From Deltaproteobacteria bacterium (lineage in GTDB: Bacteria > Desulfobacterota > JAFDIG01), in the NCBI GenBank assembly GCA_019308145.1, contig JAFDIG010000240.1, forward strand, positions 1-6,036: 6,036 bases of DNA, written 5' to 3'. The translations under genes were made by a program, and so were the position numbers. This document shows positions 1 through 6,036 of the stretch, piece by piece. The notes beneath the pieces are model-generated. The model did not search any database and had not been told where the DNA came from. It saw only the letters and a program-made list of their open reading frames with translations. Each line of letters begins with the position of its first letter. The first letter of the stretch is position 1.

Positions 1-21
1 AGTTAATGATGGGGGAAACAA

Positions 22-690
22 ATGATTGTTGCTGAGAGAAAGCCGATAGAAGAAATTGTTAATATGATAAGGGATTTCAATAAAGTGTTGATATTGGGAT
101 GTGGAACCTGTGTTGCTGTCTGTATGGCAGGAGGTGAAAAAGAGGTACAGGTTCTTGCTGCCCAGCTTAGGATGATCTTTTCCAAAGAGGGAAAGGATAT
201 CGAACTTATTGAGGATACAATACAGCGCCAGTGTGATAAGGAATATATAGAACCGATTGCTGATAAGATAAGATCTGTGGATGCTGTTTTATCCATGGCG
301 TGTGGGGTAGGGGTTCAATTCACCGCGGAGGTAGTTCCTGAGAAGATCGTTTTTCCTGCACTAAATACCAAATTTTATGGTGCTACGATTGAGGAGGGTG
401 TATGGAGTGAACGGTGTGCTGGCTGTGGAAATTGTATTCTTGATAAAACAGGAGGAATATGTCCTATAGCACGCTGCTCAAAAAGACTTCTTAATGGACC
501 TTGCGGTGGCTCTAACAATGGTAAATGCGAAATCTCTCCAGAGATTGATTGTGCATGGCAGTTAATATATGATCGTTTAAAAGCTTTAGGGCAATTAGAA
601 AAGCTTGAGGAGATTATCCCAGCAAAGAATTGGCAGACCAGTTTAAGCGGTGGTCCAAGAAAAGTTGTAAGGGAGGATCTTAGAAAATGA
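22..690 (+). CDS. metV: MetV, iron-sulfur partner subunit of methylenetetrahydrofolate reductase
   Basis: This 222-residue cytoplasmic protein matches the MTHFR C-terminal-domain (MetV) family, which feeds electrons to MetF for reduction of methylene-THF to methyl-THF. Thirteen cysteines are visible. An N-terminal C27-x2-C30-x3-C34 group, C71 and C94 are followed by the diagnostic cysteine-rich stretch C132, C135, C138, C147, C152, C161, C169 and C177. That stretch contains CAGCGNC, CPIARC and NGPCGG. The family is known to bind [4Fe-4S] clusters and probably zinc; which cysteines hold which metal is not decided here. No membrane segment or signal peptide is seen. The ATG is preceded by GGGGG at 11-15, and in-frame stops at 4-6 and 7-9 exclude a longer form. 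Its stop overlaps the metF start (ATGA), so the two are probably translationally coupled. The TAA at 4-6 could also be the end of an upstream gene, but this cannot be shown. Confidence 0.93.
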   Translation: MIVAERKPIEEIVNMIRDFNKVLILGCGTCVAVCMAGGEKEVQVLAAQLRMIFSKEGKDIELIEDTIQRQCDKEYIEPIADKIRSVDAVLSMACGVGVQFTAEVVPEKIVFPALNTKFYGATIEEGVWSERCAGCGNCILDKTGGICPIARCSKRLLNGPCGGSNNGKCEISPEIDCAWQLIYDRLKALGQLEKLEEIIPAKNWQTSLSGGPRKVVREDLRK

Positions 691-1613
691 AAGCGGGAAG
701 TCGACTTGAAAAGATTTTAGAACAAGGGAATTTTGCGGTAACAGGAGAGCTTGGTCCCCCGAAAGGGAATGACTTGGAGGTTGTTAAAAGGAAAGCAGAG
801 CTCCTAAGAGGAAAAGTCGATGCAATAAATGTTACTGATAATCAAACCTCAATCGTTAGAATGAGTTCTATTGCTACTTCAACTATTTTAGTTCAACTTG
901 GTTTAGAGCCGGTTATGCAAATGGTTGCAAGGGATAGAAACCGCATTGCTATGCAAAGTGATATCTTTGGTGCAACAGCTTTAGGAATAAAAAATATGCT
1001 ATGCTTAAGTGGGGATCATCAAACTTTTGGTAACCAAAAAGGTGCTGCTAATGTATTCGATATTGATTCTATCCAGATGATTTCCATGGTAAAAGGGCTT
1101 AGAGATGATGGTGTTATTTTAGGTGGAGATGATAAAGTAGAAGGTGATATAAAGATATTTATTGGTGCTGCTGCTAATCCTTTTGCGGAGCCATTTGAAT
1201 TTAGGGTAGTTCGTCTTGCTAAAAAAGTAAAAGCAGGTGTAGATTTTATCCAGACACAATGTATTTATGATATGAAAAGATTTAAGAAATGGATGGAGAT
1301 GGTCAGGGATCGCGGATTACACGAAAAGTGTCATATATTAGCAGGAGTAACTCCTCTTAAGTCAGGTGGTATGGCACGTTATATGGCAAAAAATGTGGCG
1401 GGGATTATTATCCCTGATGAAATTATTGATAGAATGGTTAAAGCCCCATCTGGTAAAGCAGCAGACGAGGGAATAAAGATTTGTGTTGAACAGATCCAGG
1501 AATTAAAAGAGATAGAAGGTGTCCATGGAGTTCATATCATGGCTATTGAATGGGAGCAGATGGTAGCAAGAATTGTAGAAGAAGCAGGTCTTTTACCTCG
1601 TCCAGAGGTTTAA
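687..1613 (+). CDS. metF: Methylenetetrahydrofolate reductase, MetF
   Basis: This 308-residue TIM-barrel flavoprotein is predicted to reduce 5,10-methylene-THF to 5-methyl-THF in the methyl branch of the Wood-Ljungdahl pathway. The family signatures are intact. E21 lies in GELGPPKG (equivalent to the E. coli catalytic Glu28), D110 in LCLSGDHQ (equivalent to Asp120), and Q191 in FIQTQ (equivalent to Gln183). RDRNRIA at 82-88 is a conserved flavin-region motif, and GAAANPFAEPFEFR at 160-173 is typical of acetogen-type MetF. The length is normal for the family. The start overlaps the metV stop by 4 nt and has a strong ribosome site, GGGAGGA, at 671-677. Pairing with MetV implies that electrons arrive through iron-sulfur clusters rather than by the simple NADH use of E. 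coli MetF; that is an inference from the family. It is the more canonical of the two MetF-type proteins here. Confidence 0.95.
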   Translation: MKAGSRLEKILEQGNFAVTGELGPPKGNDLEVVKRKAELLRGKVDAINVTDNQTSIVRMSSIATSTILVQLGLEPVMQMVARDRNRIAMQSDIFGATALGIKNMLCLSGDHQTFGNQKGAANVFDIDSIQMISMVKGLRDDGVILGGDDKVEGDIKIFIGAAANPFAEPFEFRVVRLAKKVKAGVDFIQTQCIYDMKRFKKWMEMVRDRGLHEKCHILAGVTPLKSGGMARYMAKNVAGIIIPDEIIDRMVKAPSGKAADEGIKICVEQIQELKEIEGVHGVHIMAIEWEQMVARIVEEAGLLPRPEV

Positions 1614-1615
1614 AA

Positions 1616-2497
1616 ATGGAATTTAAAGAAAAGCTTAAAGCAGGCCGTTTTGTTATTCTTGCCGAGCTTAATCCCCCCAAAGGTGTAGATACAAAGGAAT
1701 TTTTAGAAAATGCTCTTATTTTAAAAGGTAGGGTAGATGCTATTCTTGTTACAGATATGTCTGGTTCTATTATGAGAATGAGCTCAATTTGTGCTTCTCG
1801 CCTCTTGCTTGAAAAGGGTGTTACCCCGATCTTCCAGATTTCAAGTGCTCATAAAAACCGTTTGGCAATACAGGGGGATCTTTTGGGTGCTTATGCACTT
1901 GGATTAACTAATTTATTTGCAATAAAAGGGGGTGATCCTTCAATTGGGGATCATTATGAGGCAAAAGCTGTTTATGATCTTCAGTTGATGGATCTTTTAG
2001 ATATAATAAAAAGGCTTCAAGAAGGATATGATCAAGCTGGCGCTGACCTTGTTGGAGCTCCTCAATTTTGTTCAGGAACGATAGTAAATGCTGGTGTAAA
2101 AGAACATGTTCTGGATTTAGAAATAATGGAAATGGAAGAAAAAGTTCGAAAAGGAGTTGATTATTTTATTACTACTCCAGTGTTTGATCTTACAGCTTTT
2201 TCTGAATTTAAAAAGAAGATTTCACACTTTACAGTTCCGGTTATTGCCTCCGTTATTACCGTTATTATTTTGAAATCTGCTGGTATGGCAAGATACATAA
2301 ATAAACATATGGAAGGGGTCAAAGTTCCAGATAGTACTATTAATAGAATAATTCAGTCACCTGACAAAATGAAAGTTTCAGTTGAAATAGCTTCTGAACT
2401 TATCAAGGGATTGAAAGAATTCTGTCAAGGGGTATTGATCATTCCTATAGGATGGGAAACAAGAATTCCTCAGATTTTGGACTCTTCAGCTTTGTGA
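1616..2497 (+). CDS. Second, divergent MetF-like protein with altered active-site residues
   Basis: This is a 293-residue paralogue of MetF (PF02219-type barrel) and aligns end to end with the preceding protein. Shared blocks include AELNPPKG (E17 kept), VTDMSGSIMRMSS, QGDLLGAYALG and LKSAGMARYIN. It departs at two key positions. The usual GDPP-like segment reads KGGDP (104-108), so the Asp slot aligns with G106 and D107 is displaced by one. The TQPVFD-like segment reads TTPVFD, with T187 replacing the conserved Gln. Residues near 221-224 carry about three extra amino acids after the PVIA strand. The ATG at 1616 is chosen over one at 1550 because it has AGAGG at 1604-1608 and lies 2 nt after the metF stop. 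The 1550 start would overlap metF by 64 nt and adds residues with no resemblance to the family. It may be a second reductase with another C1 substrate, or a non-catalytic subunit of the MetVF complex. Family membership is firm; activity is open. Confidence 0.85.
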   Translation: MEFKEKLKAGRFVILAELNPPKGVDTKEFLENALILKGRVDAILVTDMSGSIMRMSSICASRLLLEKGVTPIFQISSAHKNRLAIQGDLLGAYALGLTNLFAIKGGDPSIGDHYEAKAVYDLQLMDLLDIIKRLQEGYDQAGADLVGAPQFCSGTIVNAGVKEHVLDLEIMEMEEKVRKGVDYFITTPVFDLTAFSEFKKKISHFTVPVIASVITVIILKSAGMARYINKHMEGVKVPDSTINRIIQSPDKMKVSVEIASELIKGLKEFCQGVLIIPIGWETRIPQILDSSAL

Positions 2498-2556
2498 GAT
2501 CTTAAAGATGCTTTTGCCAGCAGGAAAAAAAATTTTCCAAGGATAAGGTAAGGGAT

Positions 2557-4062
2557 ATGGAAACCATCTCTGTAGATACCTTTAAATCCATAGCGGAGAT
2601 GGGAAATGATGGGATATTTGTATTTAATGAGGACTATAAAGTCGAATATGCAAATCAAATGGCTTCTGTATTAACTGGAATCCCTGCTGGTGAATTGCTT
2701 GGAATGGATTTTCGTAAGGTTTTTCCTGAGGTAGGAGAACTTTTTTTAAAAGATCTCGAGGGAAATAGAGAAAAATATCAAAATAAGCTTTGTACAGTTA
2801 CGAGGATAAAACAAAGAAGTGGGAAGTATTTAGATACTTATCTATGTATTGCTACTGAATCTACTCAACAAGGAAGAGGCAAAACCTATGTTTATTTAAC
2901 GGATATCTCAGAACAAAAAAGGATGGAGAATGAGCTGAGAAAGGCTCGTGATTTCTTGATGAAACTAATAGATTCCTCTGTTGATGCCATAATTGCAACA
3001 GATATGAAGGGGAATATACTTATATTCAATAAAGGGGCAGAAAAACTTCTTGGCTATAAGGCAGAGGAAGTTATCGGCAAAATGAATATCAAACAGATAT
3101 ATCCTGAAGGCTCAAAACAGGCAAGGATGATCATGAGTATGTTGCGAAGCCCTGCTTATGGTGGAGTCGGGAAATTGAATTCTGTTATGATTAGAAACAT
3201 AAATAAAAATGGTGAAATTATTCATGGAAATCTTTCTGCAGCTATTGTATATGAAAATGGTAAGGAAGTAGCGAGTGTTGGGATCTTTACTGATTTAAGG
3301 GAGAGGATAAAAACAGAGGAAAAACTTAAAGAGACTCAGCTCCAGTTGCTTCAGGCAGAGAAGATGGCTTCAATTGGTAAGTTAGCTGCGGGTGTAGCTC
3401 ATGAGATTAATAATCCTCTTGGTGGGATATTGATTTATGCAACTCTTATGATGGAGGATATGGATGATTCTGACCCAAGAAAGGATGACTTAAAAAGGAT
3501 TGTTCAAGAGACAACGAGATGTAAAGAGATAGTAAAAAGCCTTTTGGAATTTGCCCGAGAGATAGGCCCAAATAGGGAAGTTGTAGATATAAATAAAGCA
3601 GTTTTAGATAGCTTATTCTTTTTAGAGAAACAGGCAATTTTTTATAATATTGAGATAAAAAAGGAGTTATATCCGAATTTACCAAAAGTGCTTGCACACC
3701 CAGGCCAACTAAAGCAAGTTTTTATGAATATGATGGTAAATGCAGCTGATGCAATGCATGGTTCTGGTACTTTAACCATAAGGACAGGTGTTACAAAAGA
3801 TAAAAAAAATGTTTGGATAGAATTTATTGATACAGGAGAGGGTATACCTGAGGAGAATCTAAATAAAATATTTGATCCATTTTTTACTACAAAAGAGATA
3901 GGCAGAGGCACAGGTTTAGGTCTTTCTACATCTTATGGAATTATTCAGGATCATAAAGGTAAAATAGACGTAAAAAGTAAAATAGGAGAGGGAAGCACTT
4001 TTAGGATAGAAATTCCTATAAAAGAGGAGAAAAAGGAGGTTTTAGCAAGCCAGTTTAATTAG
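2557..4062 (+). CDS. Cytoplasmic PAS-PAS sensor histidine kinase (NtrB-like)
   Basis: This 501-residue signal-transducing kinase has no transmembrane segment, so it should sense an internal signal. PAS domain 1 covers about residues 8-117, and PAS domain 2 about 133-247. A short helical linker leads to the HisKA dimerisation domain (about 271-337), with phospho-acceptor H282 in GVAHEINNP. The ATP-binding domain (about 378-492) shows N395 in NMMVNAADAM, the G1 box at D425 (DTGEG), the F box at 439-445 (FDPFFTT) and the G2 box at 449-457 (GRGTGLGLS). All catalytic boxes look intact. There is no receiver or output domain, so a separate response regulator is needed; none is in the window. Kinases of this type often partner with NtrC-type regulators. 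The start has AAGG at 2545-2548, and an in-frame TAA at 2503 allows no earlier ATG. The 59-nt gap from the metF-like gene permits co-transcription. The PAS ligand cannot be told; a redox or C1 signal is speculation. Confidence 0.9.
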   Translation: METISVDTFKSIAEMGNDGIFVFNEDYKVEYANQMASVLTGIPAGELLGMDFRKVFPEVGELFLKDLEGNREKYQNKLCTVTRIKQRSGKYLDTYLCIATESTQQGRGKTYVYLTDISEQKRMENELRKARDFLMKLIDSSVDAIIATDMKGNILIFNKGAEKLLGYKAEEVIGKMNIKQIYPEGSKQARMIMSMLRSPAYGGVGKLNSVMIRNINKNGEIIHGNLSAAIVYENGKEVASVGIFTDLRERIKTEEKLKETQLQLLQAEKMASIGKLAAGVAHEINNPLGGILIYATLMMEDMDDSDPRKDDLKRIVQETTRCKEIVKSLLEFAREIGPNREVVDINKAVLDSLFFLEKQAIFYNIEIKKELYPNLPKVLAHPGQLKQVFMNMMVNAADAMHGSGTLTIRTGVTKDKKNVWIEFIDTGEGIPEENLNKIFDPFFTTKEIGRGTGLGLSTSYGIIQDHKGKIDVKSKIGEGSTFRIEIPIKEEKKEVLASQFN

Positions 4063-4074
4063 TTCGCACTGATT

Positions 4075-4092
4075 AAAAAGATATTCTTTTTT
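4075..4092 (+). terminator. Possible weak terminator after kinase gene
   Basis: A 7-bp inverted repeat, AAAAAGA and TCTTTTT with a TAT loop, starts 12 nt after the kinase stop codon and its 3' arm ends in a T run. The stem has a single G-C pair, so it would be unstable as RNA and the T run is used up in the stem. It is placed where a terminator is expected, but it is much weaker than a classic intrinsic terminator. Confidence 0.2.
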
Positions 4093-4247
4093 AGGTTGGA
4101 AAATTAGCAAAGATAACTAATTATGTTAATTAAAACTATATAAGAATCTTTCTTTTATTTTTAAGGTAACAAATTCAGCTTAAGTTTAATTTCTCCATTT
4201 TTCAGTATGGGCTGAAGTTATATATCTAAAATTTAAAATGATACAAT

Positions 4248-4273
4248 AATCTAACAAATATTATTAGATTTTT
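4248..4273 (+). terminator. Possible hairpin with trailing T run
   Basis: AATCTAA (4248-4254) and TTAGATT (4264-4270) form a 7-bp stem around a 9-nt loop, and the T run continues through 4273. An alternative AATAAT/ATTATT pairing overlaps it. It could be a weak terminator or attenuator ahead of the hdrA-like gene, or simply an accident of the AT-rich composition. Confidence 0.18.
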
Positions 4274-4336
4274 AAATTTTAATAATTTAAAATTTCTAGA
4301 ATCATTTCATATCTCCTCTATCCATTGTTTGTTAAT

Positions 4337-4342
4337 GGGAGG
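4337..4342 (+). promoter_or_regulatory. Ribosome binding site of hdrA-like gene
   Basis: GGGAGG lies 8 nt before the ATG at 4351, an ideal spacing. An in-frame TAA at 4333-4335 rules out an upstream start, so this site fixes the hdrA-like start codon. Confidence 0.75.
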
Positions 4343-4350
4343 TATTTAAT

Positions 4351-6036
4351 ATGTCAGATAAAAAAATAGGTGCAGTGCTAATTGTTGGGGGTGGCATTGG
4401 TGGGATGCAAGCTGCACTTGACTTGGTGGAGGGAGGCTTTAAGGTCTACTTGGTTTCAAGTTCTCCAAGTATCGGTGGAGTAATGTCCCAGCTTGACAAG
4501 ACCTTTCCCACCAATGATTGTTCTATGTGTATATTAGGTCCAAAGATGGTTGATGTGGCTCAGGAAGAGAATATTATTCTTTATACCTATTCTGAGATAG
4601 AATCAATATCAGGAGATGCTGGAAACTATGAGGTAAAGATTAGGGAAAAAGCAACTTATGTGGACTGGGATAAATGCACTGGTTGCGGCCTTTGTATGGA
4701 GAAATGCCCAAGCAAAAAAGCTTACGATGAATATAATGAAGGACTTGGTTTTACTACTGCTATTAGCATTCCGTTTCCTCAAGCTGTTCCTAAAAAAGCA
4801 AGAATTAATCCTGAATATTGCCGCCAATTCATTAAAGGTAAGTGTGGTGTTTGTGCAAAGATATGCCCCGCAAACGCGATTGATTATGAAATGCAGGATA
4901 AAATCGTTACAGAGCATGTTGGAGCGGTTATTTTAGCCACTGGATTTGATGTCTTTAACGCTCGTCTCAAAGAAGAATATGGGTATGGAAGGTATGATAA
5001 TGTAGTTACAAGCATTGAGTTCGAAAGGATGCTGTCGGCAACAGGCCCGTATGGAAGTGTTGTAAAAAGGGCTTCAGATGGAGAAATCCCCAAAAAGATA
5101 GCTTTTATCCAATGCGTGGGTTCCAGAGATGTAAATAACGATTATTGCTCTTCAGTATGCTGCATGTATGCTACCAAAGAGGCAATAATTGTAAAAGAAC
5201 ATTCAGATTTTGTTGAGCCTACTATATTTTATATGGATATAAGAGCCTTTGGTAAGGGCTTTGAGGAATATTATGAGAGAGCAAAAAAAGAACATAATAT
5301 AAGATATGTTCGCTCTATGGTATCCCGAGTTGTGCAAGATCCCTTAACAAAGGATCTGATCATCAATTATTTGGATGAGAATAATAATCTTATTGAAGAA
5401 AATTTTAATATGGTAGTGCTTTCTGTTGGCTTGCATCCTAAAGAAGGAAGTAAGGAGTTAGCGGAAAAGTTTGGTATTAAACTTAATCGCCATGGGTTTT
5501 GTGAAACTTCTGAGCAATATCCAGTATCAACTACAAAAGAGGGTATATATGTATGTGGTGTATTTCAATCACCAAAAGACATACCAGAAACCGTAGCTCA
5601 GGCAAGTGGGGCAGCTTGTTTTGCTTCTGGGATAATTAGTGATCAGAGAAACAATCTAATTGTTAAGAGCGAAGCAGAGATTAAGGAAAAAGATATATCA
5701 AAAGAGGAGGTAAGGATTGGTGTTTTTGTATGTCATTGTGGAGTAAACATTGGCAGCGTTGTAAATGTAGCTGAAGTAAGAGATTATGCAAAAACCTTGC
5801 CTCATGTTGTTTATACAGAAGATAATCTTTTTACATGTTCTCAGACATATCAAGAGAGGATAAAGGAAGTAATAAAAGAACATAACCTCAATAGAGTCGT
5901 TGTGGCATCTTGCTCCCCAAGAACACATGAGCCTTTATTTCAGAAAACAATTAGAGAGGCTGGTTTAAACAAATATCTTTTTGAGATGGCTAATATAAGG
6001 GATCAATGTTCATGGGTTCATATGCATAAAAAGGAG
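4351..6036 (+). CDS. hdrA: HdrA-like flavin and iron-sulfur electron-transfer subunit, two-module form (3' end outside window)
   Basis: The gene is open for 562 codons to the window edge, with no stop. It belongs to the HdrA (heterodisulfide reductase subunit A) family, the FAD hub of Hdr-type electron-transfer and electron-bifurcating complexes. Module 1 (about 1-430) is thioredoxin-reductase-like: FAD loop GGGIGG at 13-18, TNDCSMC at 54-60, an inserted ferredoxin domain (C109, C112, C115, C119; then C157, C165, C168, C172), ILATGF at 194-199, QCVGSRD at 254-260, YCSSVCC at 265-271 and the FAD-closing GVFQSPKDIPET at 403-414. Module 2 begins near 454 with the N-terminal motif of canonical HdrA: CHCG at 461-464, C496, CSPRTHEP at 521-528 and C553 in IRDQCSWVH. 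Its FAD domain should follow beyond 6036. The protein would then resemble the long HdrA forms of anaerobic bacteria, roughly 1000 residues. No in-frame TGA is present, so no selenocysteine in the visible part. Its position after metVF suggests electron transfer to or from MetV/MetF. Confidence 0.92.
   Translation, partial: MSDKKIGAVLIVGGGIGGMQAALDLVEGGFKVYLVSSSPSIGGVMSQLDKTFPTNDCSMCILGPKMVDVAQEENIILYTYSEIESISGDAGNYEVKIREKATYVDWDKCTGCGLCMEKCPSKKAYDEYNEGLGFTTAISIPFPQAVPKKARINPEYCRQFIKGKCGVCAKICPANAIDYEMQDKIVTEHVGAVILATGFDVFNARLKEEYGYGRYDNVVTSIEFERMLSATGPYGSVVKRASDGEIPKKIAFIQCVGSRDVNNDYCSSVCCMYATKEAIIVKEHSDFVEPTIFYMDIRAFGKGFEEYYERAKKEHNIRYVRSMVSRVVQDPLTKDLIINYLDENNNLIEENFNMVVLSVGLHPKEGSKELAEKFGIKLNRHGFCETSEQYPVSTTKEGIYVCGVFQSPKDIPETVAQASGAACFASGIISDQRNNLIVKSEAEIKEKDISKEEVRIGVFVCHCGVNIGSVVNVAEVRDYAKTLPHVVYTEDNLFTCSQTYQERIKEVIKEHNLNRVVVASCSPRTHEPLFQKTIREAGLNKYLFEMANIRDQCSWVHMHKKE

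Larger units (their letters stand above)
4063..4350 (+). promoter_or_regulatory. AT-rich intergenic leader before hdrA-like gene
   Basis: This 288-nt stretch is much richer in A+T than the genes around it and holds no plausible ORF. It is the only sizeable non-coding gap in the window, so it is the likeliest place for the kinase transcript to end and an hdrA promoter to lie. Seen directly: TTGGAA at 4096-4101 with AATTAT 17 nt later (a weak -35/-10 pair); TACAAT at 4242-4247, a good -10 match lacking a convincing -35; TTCAGC at 4174-4179 and TTCAG at 4201-4205, both able to pair with GCTGAA at 4211-4216; and an all-AT hairpin at 4274-4295 (9-bp arms, 4-nt loop). No known riboswitch consensus was recognised. 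Base composition alone produces many chance AT hairpins, so individual sites are weak. Confidence 0.35.

Noticed and set aside
3..296. Minus-strand ORF opposite metV
   Set aside because: It lies wholly antisense to a gene with strong family motifs and has no ribosome site or recognisable domain; minus-strand ORFs elsewhere in the window are shadows for the same reasons.
1550..1615. Longer start for the second MetF-like gene
   Set aside because: It would overlap metF by 64 nt, and the 22 added residues do not resemble MetF. The ATG at 1616 has a well-spaced AGAGG and fits the family N-terminus.
2523..2538. Perfect inverted repeat GGAAAA-AAAA-TTTTCC between the metF-like gene and the kinase
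   Set aside because: The stem is only 6 bp with an A-only loop, there is no following T run, and it lies close to the kinase ribosome site. It is probably a chance product of poly-A composition.
4094..4108. Sigma-54 type GG...GC promoter element upstream of hdrA
   Set aside because: The nearest GG and GC pair is 11 nt apart instead of 10, and the surrounding bases do not match the consensus.
4063..4350. Riboswitch (THF, SAM or cobalamin) before hdrA
   Set aside because: No conserved core such as the cobalamin box or SAM-I stems could be found, and the stretch is too AT-rich for such structures. A covariance-model search would be decisive.
4519..4530. Possible selenocysteine in the HdrA TNDCSMC motif
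   Set aside because: Both positions are ordinary TGT cysteine codons, and there is no in-frame TGA anywhere in the visible gene.
4658..4936. Alternative-frame + strand ORF inside the hdrA-like gene
   Set aside because: It overlaps the ferredoxin insert of HdrA, whose frame carries clear CxxCxxCxxxCP motifs. The alternative product has no recognisable features.

Overview
The window comes from an AT-rich bacterial genome that is very probably anaerobic and carries the Wood-Ljungdahl (reductive acetyl-CoA) pathway or a related C1 route. The evidence is an iron-sulfur MetV protein, an acetogen-type MetF, a second MetF-like protein and a heterodisulfide-reductase-type HdrA, all on the + strand. 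The sensor kinase and the MetV/MetF pairing argue for a bacterium rather than an archaeon. The phylum cannot be fixed from this sequence alone. Desulfobacterota, Nitrospirota, clostridial acetogens or an uncultured candidate phylum would all fit.

Layout: metV (22-690) overlaps metF (687-1613) by 4 nt. A 2-nt gap leads into a divergent second metF-like gene (1616-2497). After 59 nt comes a soluble two-PAS histidine kinase (2557-4062). A 288-nt, very AT-rich intergenic stretch (4063-4350) follows. The window ends inside a long hdrA-like flavin/iron-sulfur gene (4351 to beyond 6036), of which 562 codons are present.

Working model: MetV and MetF form the methylenetetrahydrofolate reductase. HdrA would connect it to an electron-transfer or flavin-based electron-bifurcating module, as in the MetVF-HdrABC-MvhD complex described for Moorella thermoacetica. 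The hdrB, hdrC and mvhD genes expected for such a complex would lie beyond the right edge and are not seen. The kinase between the C1 genes and hdrA is a candidate local regulator; no response regulator is present in the window.

The most unusual content is the second MetF. It keeps the fold and the conserved Glu, but has changed two other residues known to matter for MetF catalysis, and it carries what looks like an in-frame 9-bp tandem duplication at a barrel strand end. The HdrA is also of the two-module type, with an extra N-terminal flavin module placed before a canonical HdrA start. No mobile elements, CRISPR arrays, tRNAs or rRNAs were seen.
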